57,560 nt of DNA from CAZWSE01 sp964636575 (GCA_964636575.1 CAZWSE010000004.1:1-57560), one strand, 5' to 3'; positions 17,806-26,365 are shown, counted from the stretch's first letter. Program-made: numbers and translations. The notes: generated by a model from the sequence alone, not told the origin.

Positions 17806-18266
17806 TTGGGCGATCCATCCTGCGTTCCACCCAAGAGATATTGCAAAAGGGCTGCTGGAAAAGAGGGTATTTCGACTTTGTGAAGCAGCGGCAGGCGTAC
17901 TTCAAGCACTGTGATCTCACGAGGGGGTGGGATTCTGGCTGTCTCGGACTGGTCCAAAGTGACGACTGCGTGCACTTTGGTTGGTGTGCCGGTCGGGACG
18001 TTCAGGATGCCAACGCCCCGCGCTTCGATCATGTTCTTTAAGGCTGGTGGGCAGCTTGCAATCAGGCCGGCGCCTTCGCGGGCAAGAACAACGCGATCAT
18101 CCGCGATCAGCTCTGCCCCGAGGGCGATCATCTGTAGGGCAAGGCTGGATTTACCGGCACCAGACGCGCCAAGGATCAGCAATCCGCGGCCGTGATACGC
18201 GACGCAACTGGCATGCACGGGGGATTGGAGGTCGGGCTGATCTTGAAGGCCGCCCGACTGTTCCAT
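17802..18266 (-). CDS. hprK: HPr kinase/phosphorylase, short alphaproteobacterial form
   Basis: At 154 aa this is only the C-terminal catalytic half of the Firmicutes HprK. The P-loop GASGAGKSS is at residues 33-41, with ALGAELIADDRVVL next and a conserved RGVGILNV signature further on. The N-terminal domain is absent, as is usual in alphaproteobacteria. It would phosphorylate and dephosphorylate HPr at Ser46, which is present in the HPr at 16215-16484. It starts 3 bp after the chvG stop, linking the PTS chain to the two-component system. Confidence 0.94.
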   Translation of the reverse strand: MEQSGGLQDQPDLQSPVHASCVAYHGRGLLILGASGAGKSSLALQMIALGAELIADDRVVLAREGAGLIASCPPALKNMIEARGVGILNVPTGTPTKVHAVVTLDQSETARIPPPREITVLEVRLPLLHKVEIPSFPAALLQYLLGGTQDGSPK

Positions 18267-18269
18267 GAC

Positions 18270-19991
18270 TTAGACCGGCAGACCCACAACAAACCGCGCA
18301 CCCAGAGGTTCGGAGGTAATGTCAGCCTCTGTCGGGCGAATGTTCTCGGCCCAGATCACGCCGCCATGGGCTTCGACGATCTGTTTGGAAATCGCGAGAC
18401 CAAGGCCGGAGTTGTTGCCAAAGTGCTCTTCCGGACGCTGCGAATAGAAGCGCGTGAAGATCTTGGACAGAGCCTGATCCGGAATACCGGGGCCTGTGTC
18501 TTCCACCACAACCAGCACACGGCTTTCGCGTTTGCGGACCCAGACACGGATCGCGTCGCCGTCTTCGCAGAACGAAATGGCGTTGGTGATCAAGTTGACG
18601 AACACCTGCGCCAGTCTGGCTTCGAGGCCAAGAATTTCGACAGGGGTCTTGGGCAGATCGGCAATAAAGTCGACGCCTTTGGATCCTGCATCTTCGCCCA
18701 GATATTGCCCAAGATTGTCGAGCATTTTGACCAGATCAAACTGCTCTTCCTCTTCTTTGACCAGTTCTGCGTCCAGACGCGAGGCGTTGGAGATATCGCT
18801 GACCAAGCGGTCAAGGCGGCGCACGTCATGTTCGATGACATCCAGAAGCTTCTGTTTATGATCGTCACGTTTCACCATCCGCAGAGAGCCAACAGCAGAG
18901 CGCAGGCTGGCCAGCGGGTTTTTGATTTCGTGGGCCACATCGGCAGCGAACTGTTCGTTGCCTTCGATACGGTTGTAAAGGGCAGACACCATGCCACGCA
19001 GGGCGCCAGAGAGACGTCCGATTTCGTCGGGACGTGCTGTCAAATCCGGAATACGGATGCGACCAGGGTTCACTTTGCGGCTGTCTTTGTCGCGTCCGAG
19101 CTCTGCCGCTTCGGCCAATTCGGACAGCGGGTTTGAGATTGTAGAGGCCAAAACGAGGCTAAGCCCGATCGACACCAGCGTCGCGATGATAAACATCTGC
19201 AACACGCGTTCGCGTTCGTTGCGAACAATTTTATCAATCTCGCCGGCCGCACTTGTGATCGCCACAACGCCGACCGCTTTGCCATTGTGCACAACGGGGG
19301 TCGCGACGCTGAACAAGGTGCTGCCATCCGCGCCAAGGCTATCCTGGACCTGTGTTTGCCCGGAAAGGCTGCCTTCTACCAAAGCGCGCAGTTGTTCTTC
19401 GACGGATTGCTGTTCGCTTCCGAAGATCGAAATGGGCGAAGACAGGAAGGACCAAATCGCTGACAACCCGTCCCCGATCAATGTCTTTCCGTCACCGTCG
19501 TTTTCAAGCCCTGCGACCGTGGTCAAATCAGCCTGTCCTTCGATCTGACCCAAAAGCGTTTTGGACGGATCGAACAGGAACACTTCGATGCCGCCGCGCA
19601 GGTCCAGCCCTTCGAGGGTGGATTGCAGATCGACATCGGGTGCAGACAGCGGTGTGGCTGACTGAATGGGTTGGAACTGCGTCTCGATCACGTCCGCGAT
19701 CAGCTCAGCCTCACTGACAAGCGCATTGGCGCGTTGCAGCACAAGACTGTCCCGAGACGAGTTCAGATACAGGATACCCGCAACCAGAATGTTCAACGCA
19801 ATCAGGTTAAAGGTAATGATCTTGCGGGTGAGAGGAGACGACCGCAAAGAGAAGCGCATTCTCCGGCGTCCGCCAGCCGCTGCGTCATCTACGGCGTTGC
19901 CTGGGGCGACCCAATCGTCGCCCAGAACAACATCTCCGTCCCGCTTGGGGTTTGGATCTTGTCGCACGAAGGTCCTTTCGGCCAATGCCAC
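18270..19991 (-). CDS. chvG: Sensor histidine kinase, ChvG/ExoS type
   Basis: A 573-aa membrane kinase. Order: cytoplasmic N-terminus (about 50 aa), first membrane helix (about 56-78), a large periplasmic stimulus-sensing domain, second helix (about 265-290, MFIIATLVSIGLSLVLA), HAMP, and HisKA with the phospho-accepting His in DVAHEIKNPLASLRS. HATPase_c follows, with NLITNAISF, DTGPGIP and GLGLAISKQIVEAHGG. ChvG homologues sense envelope and acid stress and are held off by a periplasmic partner (ExoR) in rhizobia. The start codon is GTG at 19991. It follows chvI by 12 bp. Confidence 0.93.
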   Translation of the reverse strand: MALAERTFVRQDPNPKRDGDVVLGDDWVAPGNAVDDAAAGGRRRMRFSLRSSPLTRKIITFNLIALNILVAGILYLNSSRDSLVLQRANALVSEAELIADVIETQFQPIQSATPLSAPDVDLQSTLEGLDLRGGIEVFLFDPSKTLLGQIEGQADLTTVAGLENDGDGKTLIGDGLSAIWSFLSSPISIFGSEQQSVEEQLRALVEGSLSGQTQVQDSLGADGSTLFSVATPVVHNGKAVGVVAITSAAGEIDKIVRNERERVLQMFIIATLVSIGLSLVLASTISNPLSELAEAAELGRDKDSRKVNPGRIRIPDLTARPDEIGRLSGALRGMVSALYNRIEGNEQFAADVAHEIKNPLASLRSAVGSLRMVKRDDHKQKLLDVIEHDVRRLDRLVSDISNASRLDAELVKEEEEQFDLVKMLDNLGQYLGEDAGSKGVDFIADLPKTPVEILGLEARLAQVFVNLITNAISFCEDGDAIRVWVRKRESRVLVVVEDTGPGIPDQALSKIFTRFYSQRPEEHFGNNSGLGLAISKQIVEAHGGVIWAENIRPTEADITSEPLGARFVVGLPV

Positions 19992-20003
19992 GAGGGCAAG
20001 CCT

Positions 20004-20705
20004 TTATTCTTCGTTGTATCTATAGCCGATACCATACAACGTCTCAATCGCAGAGAAGTTGTCATCAGCGGTCCGCATCTTCTTGCGCAGACGTTTGATG
20101 TGGCTGTCGATGGTGCGATCATCGACATAAACTTGGTCGTCATATGCCACATCCATCAACTGGTCGCGGGATTTCACAAAGCCGGGGCGTTGCGCCAGGG
20201 CTTGCAACAACAGGAATTCGGTGACGGTCAGGGAGACGTCTTTGCCTTTCCAAGAGACCGCATGGCGCAACGGATCCATCCGCAGATCACCACGTTCCAT
20301 CAACTTGGTTTCTTCTGTGTCACCTACAATGTTGCCGTCTTCGGCTTCTTGGCGACGCAGCAGTGCGCGAATGCGTTCAACGAGAAGACGCTGGGAAAAC
20401 GGCTTTTTGACGTAATCGTCAGCCCCCATCCGCAGGCCCAAGACCTCGTCGATTTCGTCATCCTTGGATGTCAGGAAAATGACTGGCATCGTGGTTTTCT
20501 GGCGCAAGCGTTGTAGCAGGTCCATTCCATCCATGCGGGGCATTTTGATGTCCAGAACTGCCATATCGGGGAGGCGTTTGTTAAACGCGTCCAAAGCGGC
20601 CTGACCATCGTTATATGTTTCAACTTCGAAACCCTCTGCCTCAAGGGTCATGGATACGGACGTTAGGATATTTCTATCGTCATCAACCAATGCGATTTTC
20701 GACAT
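20004..20705 (-). CDS. chvI: Response regulator, ChvI type, OmpR/PhoB family
   Basis: The 233-aa protein has a receiver domain (VDDD at 7-10, phospho-acceptor Asp52 in LDIKMPRMDG, KKPF near residue 103) and a C-terminal winged-helix DNA-binding domain ending in TLYGIGYRYNEE. Its position before chvG and the downstream hprK chain supports the ChvI assignment. In rhizobia and Agrobacterium, ChvI controls envelope, acid-response and central-carbon genes. pckA lies divergently 332 bp away, an arrangement conserved in Rhizobiales, and may be a direct target. Confidence 0.94.
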   Translation of the reverse strand: MSKIALVDDDRNILTSVSMTLEAEGFEVETYNDGQAALDAFNKRLPDMAVLDIKMPRMDGMDLLQRLRQKTTMPVIFLTSKDDEIDEVLGLRMGADDYVKKPFSQRLLVERIRALLRRQEAEDGNIVGDTEETKLMERGDLRMDPLRHAVSWKGKDVSLTVTEFLLLQALAQRPGFVKSRDQLMDVAYDDQVYVDDRTIDSHIKRLRKKMRTADDNFSAIETLYGIGYRYNEE

Positions 20706-21037
20706 TGTGTATTCCTTCGTACTGCTACGTAATTATTATTTTTAGTCGTCATCCCTGTTCTAGGACAACGAATCAATCAATAAGTGCGAATCAAGGCACT
20801 GTTGTGACCATTTCGACCCAAAATTGATAAGGAATGGCTAATTTGGCCCTTATTGTTGCCTCACTTTGGACAGGTTTCAGGGTGGTTGCGCTAAATGTGG
20901 CTGTGGTGGCGCTAACTGCGCGAAAGCGTCCTGTTCATGTTATAAAACGCCATGCTAAAGCCACACTACGCTGACAAATCGCTTTTCAAAGCATCAAGAC
21001 AAGCAGCGCTATCGCGCAGGCACAGGAGTTAAAGACT
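20706..21037. other. Divergent intergenic region between chvI and pckA (332 bp)
   Basis: No gene is visible. The chvI-proximal half (20706-20860) is AT-richer than its surroundings. The pckA-proximal half holds a tandem direct repeat at 20882-20915 (listed separately), a possible -10 element TATAAA at 20941-20946, and a good ribosome site AGGAG about 9 nt before the pckA ATG. Promoters for both chvI and pckA must lie here. Confidence 0.7.
20882..20915. promoter_or_regulatory. Tandem direct repeat upstream of pckA, candidate regulator site
   Basis: GTGGTTGCGCTAA (20882-20894) and GTGGTGGCGCTAA (20903-20915) differ at one base and are 21 bp apart, two helical turns. Similarity continues past both copies (TG at the same offset). 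Tandem direct repeats are the usual target form of OmpR-type regulators, so ChvI is a candidate binder. This is an inference only. Confidence 0.45.
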
Positions 21038-22636
21038 ATGACATTTGGACGGGTAAATCCGAAATTCCGGCTCGAAGACCAAGGCATCGAAGGGCTGGGA
21101 AATGTCTATTACAACCTGATGGAGCCTGCTCTGATTGAGACAGCTCTTAAGAATGGTGAAGGCACATTGGGCAATGGCGGCGCCTTTCTTGTGACCACCG
21201 GTAAGTTTACAGGCCGTTCGCCCAACGACAAACATGTCGTTAAATCGGACAGCGTTGCCGACACCATCTGGTGGGAAAACAACAAACCCATGTCGCCCGA
21301 AGGCTTTGATGCGCTTTATGCAGACATGCTGGAGCACATGAAGGGCCGCGACTATTACGTTCAAGATTTGGTGGGCGGTGCAGACCCTGCCCATTCTATC
21401 GATGTGCGCATGGTCACAGAGCTTGCCTGGCACGGTCTTTTCATCCGCCACATGTTGCGCCGCCCTGATCGCGATGCGCTTGATACGTTTACGTCGGATT
21501 TTACAGTCATCAACTGCCCGACTTTCAAAGCAACGCCAGAGCGTCACAATTGCCGGTCTGAAACAGTGATTGCGATGAACTTTGACAAAAAGCTGATTTT
21601 GATCGGCGGCACCGAGTATGCAGGCGAGAACAAGAAGTCTGTGTTCAGCTTGCTCAACTATCTGCTGCCCGAAAAAGGCATCATGCCGATGCACTGTTCT
21701 GCTAACCACGCCAATGGCAATCCGGTTGATACGGCTGTGTTCTTTGGTCTGTCCGGCACCGGCAAAACGACCTTGTCCGCTGACCCCGGCCGCACCTTGA
21801 TCGGTGATGATGAGCATGGCTGGTCAGATCGCGGTACGTTCAACTTTGAAGGTGGCTGCTATGCAAAGACCATCAACCTGAACCCGGAAGCCGAGCCTGA
21901 AATCTACGCGACCACCAACAAATTCGGCACGGTCATTGAAAACATGGTCTTTGACGAAGACACCAAAGAACTGGATTTCGACGACGACAGCCTGACCGCA
22001 AACATGCGCTGTGCTTATCCGTTGGACTATATCTCTAATGCGTCAGACACAGCTTTGGGTGGTCACCCTAAGAACATCATCATGCTGACTTGCGATGCCT
22101 TCGGCGTTCTGCCCCCCATCGCACGGCTGACGCCAGCGCAGGCCATGTACCACTTCTTGTCGGGCTTTACGTCCAAGGTTGCGGGCACGGAGCGCGGTGT
22201 GACTGAACCAGAGCCTACGTTCTCAACCTGCTTCGGCGCGCCCTTTATGCCGCGTCGTCCGGAAGTCTACGGCAATCTGCTGCGTGAAAAGATCGCCCAG
22301 CATGGTGCGACCTGCTGGCTGGTGAACACAGGCTGGACCGGTGGTGCTTATGGCACAGGCAGCCGTATGCCGATCCGCGCGACACGGGCCTTGTTGACCG
22401 CTGCCCTTGACGGATCGCTGGCTGAGGCCGAATTCCGTAAGGACCCGAACTTTGGCTTTGAGGTTCCTGTTTCGGTCAAAGGTGTTGCTGATATCCTGCT
22501 TGATCCGCGCCGGACGTGGGAAGATGGCAATGGCTATGACGCCCAAGCTTTGAAATTGGTGCAAATGTTCTCAAACAACTTTGAACAATATGTGCCCTAT
22601 ATCGACGATGACGTAAAAGCCGCCGCTATCGGCTGA
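21038..22636 (+). CDS. pckA: Phosphoenolpyruvate carboxykinase (ATP)
   Basis: The 532-aa enzyme converts oxaloacetate and ATP to PEP and CO2, the entry step of gluconeogenesis. The kinase-1a P-loop GLSGTGKTT is at residues 237-245, GDDEHGW follows, and the conserved N-terminal GKFTGRSPNDKHVV and the substrate loop with the Arg-rich MPIRATRALLTAAL are present. All show the ATP-dependent class. Divergent from chvI; a bidirectional hairpin at 22665-22698 ends the transcript. Confidence 0.97.
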   Translation: MTFGRVNPKFRLEDQGIEGLGNVYYNLMEPALIETALKNGEGTLGNGGAFLVTTGKFTGRSPNDKHVVKSDSVADTIWWENNKPMSPEGFDALYADMLEHMKGRDYYVQDLVGGADPAHSIDVRMVTELAWHGLFIRHMLRRPDRDALDTFTSDFTVINCPTFKATPERHNCRSETVIAMNFDKKLILIGGTEYAGENKKSVFSLLNYLLPEKGIMPMHCSANHANGNPVDTAVFFGLSGTGKTTLSADPGRTLIGDDEHGWSDRGTFNFEGGCYAKTINLNPEAEPEIYATTNKFGTVIENMVFDEDTKELDFDDDSLTANMRCAYPLDYISNASDTALGGHPKNIIMLTCDAFGVLPPIARLTPAQAMYHFLSGFTSKVAGTERGVTEPEPTFSTCFGAPFMPRRPEVYGNLLREKIAQHGATCWLVNTGWTGGAYGTGSRMPIRATRALLTAALDGSLAEAEFRKDPNFGFEVPVSVKGVADILLDPRRTWEDGNGYDAQALKLVQMFSNNFEQYVPYIDDDVKAAAIG

Positions 22637-22664
22637 TCCTCCCCATAATATATGCAGCGAAGTG

Positions 22665-22698
22665 AAAGCGCCCTGTTTCCCAAGAACAGGGCGCTTTT
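22665..22698. terminator. Bidirectional terminator between pckA and the TauE/SafE gene
   Basis: A 13-bp perfect stem, AAAGCGCCCTGTT (22665-22677) against AACAGGGCGCTTT (22685-22697), has a 7-nt loop and T-runs on both strands. It lies 28 bp after the pckA stop and 5 bp from the stop of the convergent gene, so it serves both. Confidence 0.92.
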
Positions 22699-22702
22699 GC
22701 TA

Positions 22703-23467
22703 TTAGAACAGCCCGCGACGTATCAGGTTCAACCCCGCGACGATCAAAACCGCCAAGATCGCGCGGCGAAAGGCCTGCTGATCGATCCGGTCATGCACCT
22801 TGTTGCCCAGCCACATGCCGACCAGACAGGGCGGCACCAGCGCGATCGAAAGAGGCAATGTGTTCCACGTTAGAATACCGGACCCAATGTGCGCGAAAAC
22901 AAGTGCGACCGCGCCGAGCCCGTAGATCACCCCCTGCACCCGCATGTGTTCGGACTTTTCGGTGTTGATAGCGGTCAGGTAAGACACGGTCGGCGGCCCC
23001 CAGATTCCCGACATGCCCCCGATGAAACCTGTGAAGGCGCCAACTGCGGCCTCGATGCGCCCGCTTGGGGCCGTCAGTTTGAAGGTCACGCCCAATAGCT
23101 GCATCGCAGCAAAGCCTGTGATCGCGATCCCGAGCATGAGAAACAGAACATTGTCCGGCAAGACCCGCAGCAATTGCGCAGAGGCCAGCATGAAGACCAA
23201 CCCGACGCCCAGAAATACCCGAAACCGCCGCACGGATGACACGGCCGCAGGCACGCCTTGGCGTAGTGCCTGCCAGCCGTTTGTTGCGACTGTCGGTAAC
23301 AAAAGACCCACCAAGGCGAGTTCCGGCGTCAAAAACAGGCTTAAACCCGAGATAAGCACCGTTGGCAGCGCAAAACCCACGATTCCCTTGATGAACCCAC
23401 CAAAGAGGGAAACGGCCAATGCAAAGGCGACAAGGCTTGGGTCGAGGATTTGGAAAATAGAGCTCAT
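22703..23467 (-). CDS. Sulfite exporter TauE/SafE-family membrane protein, 254 aa
   Basis: The protein contains about eight hydrophobic helices. The N-terminal GGFIKGIVGFALPTVLISGL and the mid-protein GFIGGMSGIWGPPTVSYLTAI are the two related G-rich repeats of the TauE/SafE (DUF81) family. Members are proposed exporters of sulfite or sulfoacetate or importers of small organic anions; the substrate is not predictable here. Convergent with pckA and divergent from the Mcd-type gene across 163 bp. Confidence 0.9.
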   Translation of the reverse strand: MSSIFQILDPSLVAFALAVSLFGGFIKGIVGFALPTVLISGLSLFLTPELALVGLLLPTVATNGWQALRQGVPAAVSSVRRFRVFLGVGLVFMLASAQLLRVLPDNVLFLMLGIAITGFAAMQLLGVTFKLTAPSGRIEAAVGAFTGFIGGMSGIWGPPTVSYLTAINTEKSEHMRVQGVIYGLGAVALVFAHIGSGILTWNTLPLSIALVPPCLVGMWLGNKVHDRIDQQAFRRAILAVLIVAGLNLIRRGLF

Positions 23468-23630
23468 GTGCTACAATCCGGGAAACAGTAGACCCGACTT
23501 ACCCCGCTTAGTGCCGCACCGCAAAAAATCAATGCGCAATAAACGAACAAATTCGCGCTTTTCAAGGTATTTTTGTTGCGCTGCACCTGCGAAGTGATTA
23601 TTCCAGACCGTGGAAAAAAGGAATTGATTC

Positions 23631-25316
23631 ATGGCACATGACGGACAAGATCTGACACTGACCGCTCCGGTCATTCTTCCCGATCTTTTGAAGTTGACCG
23701 GCGCGGCAGTTGCCCCGGTTGAAACTGTATTTGAAATCGCGAAAGCCAACCTGACCGAGATGGTCACGGCAGATGGGCGTATCTCTGGTGGTTTGATCGA
23801 AGAGCACCAGACTGCCGCCCATGGTTTGGCGTGGTTGGCGACCTATTTGGAATCTCTGCGCCAGATGCAGCGCTGGGCCGAAAAGCTGGACGCTGAGAGC
23901 AAGTTTGGCGAGGCCGAACAGTTGATCCACCAGATCGCCTTTGGTGAGTACCTTTGGCAGGTCTATGGCGGCATCCCGATGTCACAGGGCGAGATCTTGC
24001 GTTTGCAGGACATTGGCCTGTCTCAGGATGATATGCGCGGGTTGATGTCCGAACCTGTGATGGCCCTGACCCAAGGCGGGAATACCCAAGCTGCACGCTT
24101 GCGTCTGGTTGAGCTGATGCAGGAACAGTCTGCCAATATCACCGTTGGGGCCTCTGGTCTGGACGACGAACTTGAGATGATCCGTGAGCAATTCCGACGC
24201 TATGCTTTGGAAAAGGTCGAACCTTTTGCACATGATTGGCATCTCAAGGATGAGCTGATCCCGATGGAGATCATCGAAGAGCTGGCCGAGATGGGCGTGT
24301 TCGGGCTGACGATCCCTGAAGAATACGGTGGCTTGGGTCTGTCCAAGGCGTCCATGTGCGTTGTGTCTGAAGAACTGTCGCGCGGCTATATCGGCGTTGG
24401 ATCATTGGGCACGCGGTCCGAGATCGCGGCCGAGCTGATCATCGCGGGTGGTACTGAAGAGCAAAAGCAAAAGTGGTTGCCGCAACTGGCAAGCGCTGAG
24501 ACTTTGCCGACGGCTGTTTTTACAGAACCGAACACGGGCTCTGATCTCGGGTCCCTGCGCACCCGCGCTGTTAAGGATGGCGATGACTATAAAATCACCG
24601 GCAACAAGACCTGGATCACCCATGCGGCGCGTACCCAAGTGATGACGCTTTTGGCGCGCACAGACCCTGACACGACCAACTACAAAGGTCTGTCCATGTT
24701 TCTGGCTGAGAAAACGCCGGGCGACGATGCGAACCCCTTCCCTACCGACGGGATGTCTGGTGGTGAGATTGAGGTTTTGGGTTATCGCGGCATGAAGGAA
24801 TATGAGCTGGCCTTTGATGGTTTTCACGTCAAAGGGGAAAACCTTTTGGGCGGCGAAGAAGGCAAAGGCTTTAAGCAGCTGATGGAGACGTTTGAATCCG
24901 CCCGTATCCAGACTGCTGCGCGGGCGATTGGGGTTGCTCAATCCGCTCTCGATATTTCGATGCAGTACGCGGAAGATCGCAAGCAATTCGGCAAGTCTTT
25001 GATCGAGTTCCCACGTGTTGCCGGCAAGCTGGCGATGATGGCGGTTGAAATCATGGTTGCGCGTCAGTTGACTTATTTCTCAGCCGAGGAAAAGGACAAT
25101 GGGCGCCGCTGTGATCTTGAGGCCGGTATGGCAAAATTGCTGGGCGCGCGTGTGGCTTGGGCTGCGGCAGACAACGGTTTGCAAATTCATGGCGGCAACG
25201 GTTTTGCGCTTGAGTACAAGATCAGCCGCGTGCTGTGCGATGCCCGTATCCTGAACATCTTTGAGGGTGCTGCCGAAATTCAGGCACAGGTGATTGCACG
25301 ACGTTTGCTAGGCTAA
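23631..25316 (+). CDS. mcd: Acyl-CoA dehydrogenase with long N-terminal extension; probable (2S)-methylsuccinyl-CoA dehydrogenase
   Basis: The C-terminal about 380 residues form a standard acyl-CoA dehydrogenase: FTEPNTGSDLGSLRTRA (FAD/substrate signature), NKTWITHAARTQVM, and the terminal IFEGAAEIQAQVIARRLLG. It is preceded by an extra about 170-residue helical domain, giving 561 aa. That extension is characteristic of methylsuccinyl-CoA dehydrogenase of the ethylmalonyl-CoA pathway for acetate assimilation; I identify it from this architecture. AAGGAA 8 nt before the ATG supports the start. The etfAB and adenosyltransferase genes in the window would serve the same pathway. Confidence 0.86.
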   Translation: MAHDGQDLTLTAPVILPDLLKLTGAAVAPVETVFEIAKANLTEMVTADGRISGGLIEEHQTAAHGLAWLATYLESLRQMQRWAEKLDAESKFGEAEQLIHQIAFGEYLWQVYGGIPMSQGEILRLQDIGLSQDDMRGLMSEPVMALTQGGNTQAARLRLVELMQEQSANITVGASGLDDELEMIREQFRRYALEKVEPFAHDWHLKDELIPMEIIEELAEMGVFGLTIPEEYGGLGLSKASMCVVSEELSRGYIGVGSLGTRSEIAAELIIAGGTEEQKQKWLPQLASAETLPTAVFTEPNTGSDLGSLRTRAVKDGDDYKITGNKTWITHAARTQVMTLLARTDPDTTNYKGLSMFLAEKTPGDDANPFPTDGMSGGEIEVLGYRGMKEYELAFDGFHVKGENLLGGEEGKGFKQLMETFESARIQTAARAIGVAQSALDISMQYAEDRKQFGKSLIEFPRVAGKLAMMAVEIMVARQLTYFSAEEKDNGRRCDLEAGMAKLLGARVAWAAADNGLQIHGGNGFALEYKISRVLCDARILNIFEGAAEIQAQVIARRLLG

Positions 25317-25317
25317 C

Positions 25318-25881
25318 TCACTGGATTTGATGTACTATTTTGCAAGGCCGATCCGCTAGAAAGGCGGGTCGGCTTTTTCGTGTCCGGTACGTTTCACAGG
25401 TCCGCAGAGCCTTTTGTGTCGCCACATGTGTTGAAGATGCACTGTGCCAGTACCCAACGCTGCCATCTTCAGACAGTGCAAAGGCCCGCGTGCCGGGTTT
25501 GCGCAGGTAGATCTCAAAATGTCGCGACATCGTGGGTGTGATGTGTCTGTTCAGCAATGTGTTAAACTCGGTCACGTCATAGGTGGCTTCTACCCGACAT
25601 CTGGTTCCGCTGGCCGCGCAATAGGATAAGGCGTCTTCTTTCGCAGCTTGCAGATTGCCACGGCCTGCGACCCAGCCGAATGAACCGTTCGCACCGCGCG
25701 CAAAGGCCCCGAAGCCGCTGGCGTCATTGCCCCAATCCACGAAAGCTTGATCGCGACGGTCAAGTGGTTCAGCCGTCGGCTTCGCCATTTCGAGCGCGAT
25801 GACGACCCATAAGCCGACGCTAACCACCAGCCAATCCAGCAGGGTCAGTCTTGAAAGCGCAAAGGTCATCGTTCCGGTCAT
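25318..25881 (-). CDS. DUF4189-like protein with N-terminal anchor, 187 aa
   Basis: One hydrophobic segment at about residues 13-30 anchors or exports the protein. Two related segments follow: GAFARGANGSFGWVAGRGNL with an Ala-rich helix and two Cys (about 57-100), and RAFALSEDGSVGYWHSASST with a helix and Cys (about 131-163). Alternating aromatic-Gly pattern plus the helix with Cys resembles DUF4189 repeats, of unknown function. The C-terminal about 20 codons overlap the hairpin terminator of the convergent Mcd gene, so the sequence there may be constrained by RNA structure rather than protein function. Confidence 0.72.
   Translation of the reverse strand: MTGTMTFALSRLTLLDWLVVSVGLWVVIALEMAKPTAEPLDRRDQAFVDWGNDASGFGAFARGANGSFGWVAGRGNLQAAKEDALSYCAASGTRCRVEATYDVTEFNTLLNRHITPTMSRHFEIYLRKPGTRAFALSEDGSVGYWHSASSTHVATQKALRTCETYRTRKSRPAFLADRPCKIVHQIQ
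25347..25378 (+). terminator. Intrinsic terminator of the Mcd-type gene
   Basis: GCCGATCCGC (25347-25356) pairs with GCGGGTCGGC (25364-25373) with one T-G wobble, a 7-nt loop and a run of five T. It begins 31 nt after the Mcd stop and lies inside the coding 3' end of the convergent gene at 25318-25881. Confidence 0.88.
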
Positions 25882-25921
25882 GCTGGGTGGGCTACACCCA
25901 AAAAGCGGCGAAATTTTGAAA

Positions 25922-26308
25922 TTAGGGCTTTGGCTTAAACAGCGCTGGTGCGGTCAGCACGAAGCACAGCGCAAAAGCAATCCATTGCGGCAAGGTCAAC
26001 AAATCTGCGAACTCAGTCAGACCTATGACCATGAACAGCCCCGCAAAAGCGGCATGGAAGAGCGCGAGCGATATCATGAGCGCCCGATTAGGTTTCCAAA
26101 TCAGAATCCCAGCGATAAGCGCCGCACCCGCCAACATGAAAGTGATCATGTGCCAAACCACGGAGGTCGTCGCCCGCACGTCATGTGGTAGATCGCTGGC
26201 CATAACCAAATCGTTGATATCGGTGCCACCATGAACGGCATGCACCACTGTCGTTGCGGCCATGATCAAGGCTGATAGGCCCAGTGAGTATGTACGAATC
26301 TTTTCCAT
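25922..26308 (-). CDS. Small integral membrane protein, 128 aa
   Basis: Four hydrophobic helices are predicted (about residues 8-24, 48-68, 74-94, 103-122) with a His-rich loop, VVHAVHGGTD, after the first and WHMITF in the second. I do not recognise the family. It is divergent from the TetR gene at 26366, and a perfect palindrome (26306-26321) overlaps its start codon. It is therefore very probably repressed by that TetR protein. Confidence 0.8.
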   Translation of the reverse strand: MEKIRTYSLGLSALIMAATTVVHAVHGGTDINDLVMASDLPHDVRATTSVVWHMITFMLAGAALIAGILIWKPNRALMISLALFHAAFAGLFMVIGLTEFADLLTLPQWIAFALCFVLTAPALFKPKP

Positions 26309-26321
26309 ACGCTATCGTATG
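26306..26321. promoter_or_regulatory. TetR operator candidate 1 (palindrome)
   Basis: CATACG-CTAT-CGTATG is a perfect 6+6 bp palindrome. It overlaps the ATG of the leftward membrane-protein gene, so binding would block its translation start and promoter-proximal region. A near copy lies 36 bp away at 26343-26356. Confidence 0.7.
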
Positions 26322-26342
26322 TTAAAGTGCTTTCACCTGTCA

Positions 26343-26356
26343 ATACGCTAGTGTAT
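26343..26356. promoter_or_regulatory. TetR operator candidate 2
   Basis: ATACGCTAGTGTAT repeats the core of the palindrome at 26306-26321 (ATACGCTA then TGTAT/CGTAT), centred 36 bp from it and 10 bp before the TetR ATG. It probably mediates autoregulation. Confidence 0.65.
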
Positions 26357-26365
26357 GGTTTTGCT

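Noticed and set aside
18192..19136. A 314-codon rightward frame opposite chvG
   Set aside because: It is a shadow of a well-supported histidine kinase with all expected motifs; the antisense translation shows no domain.
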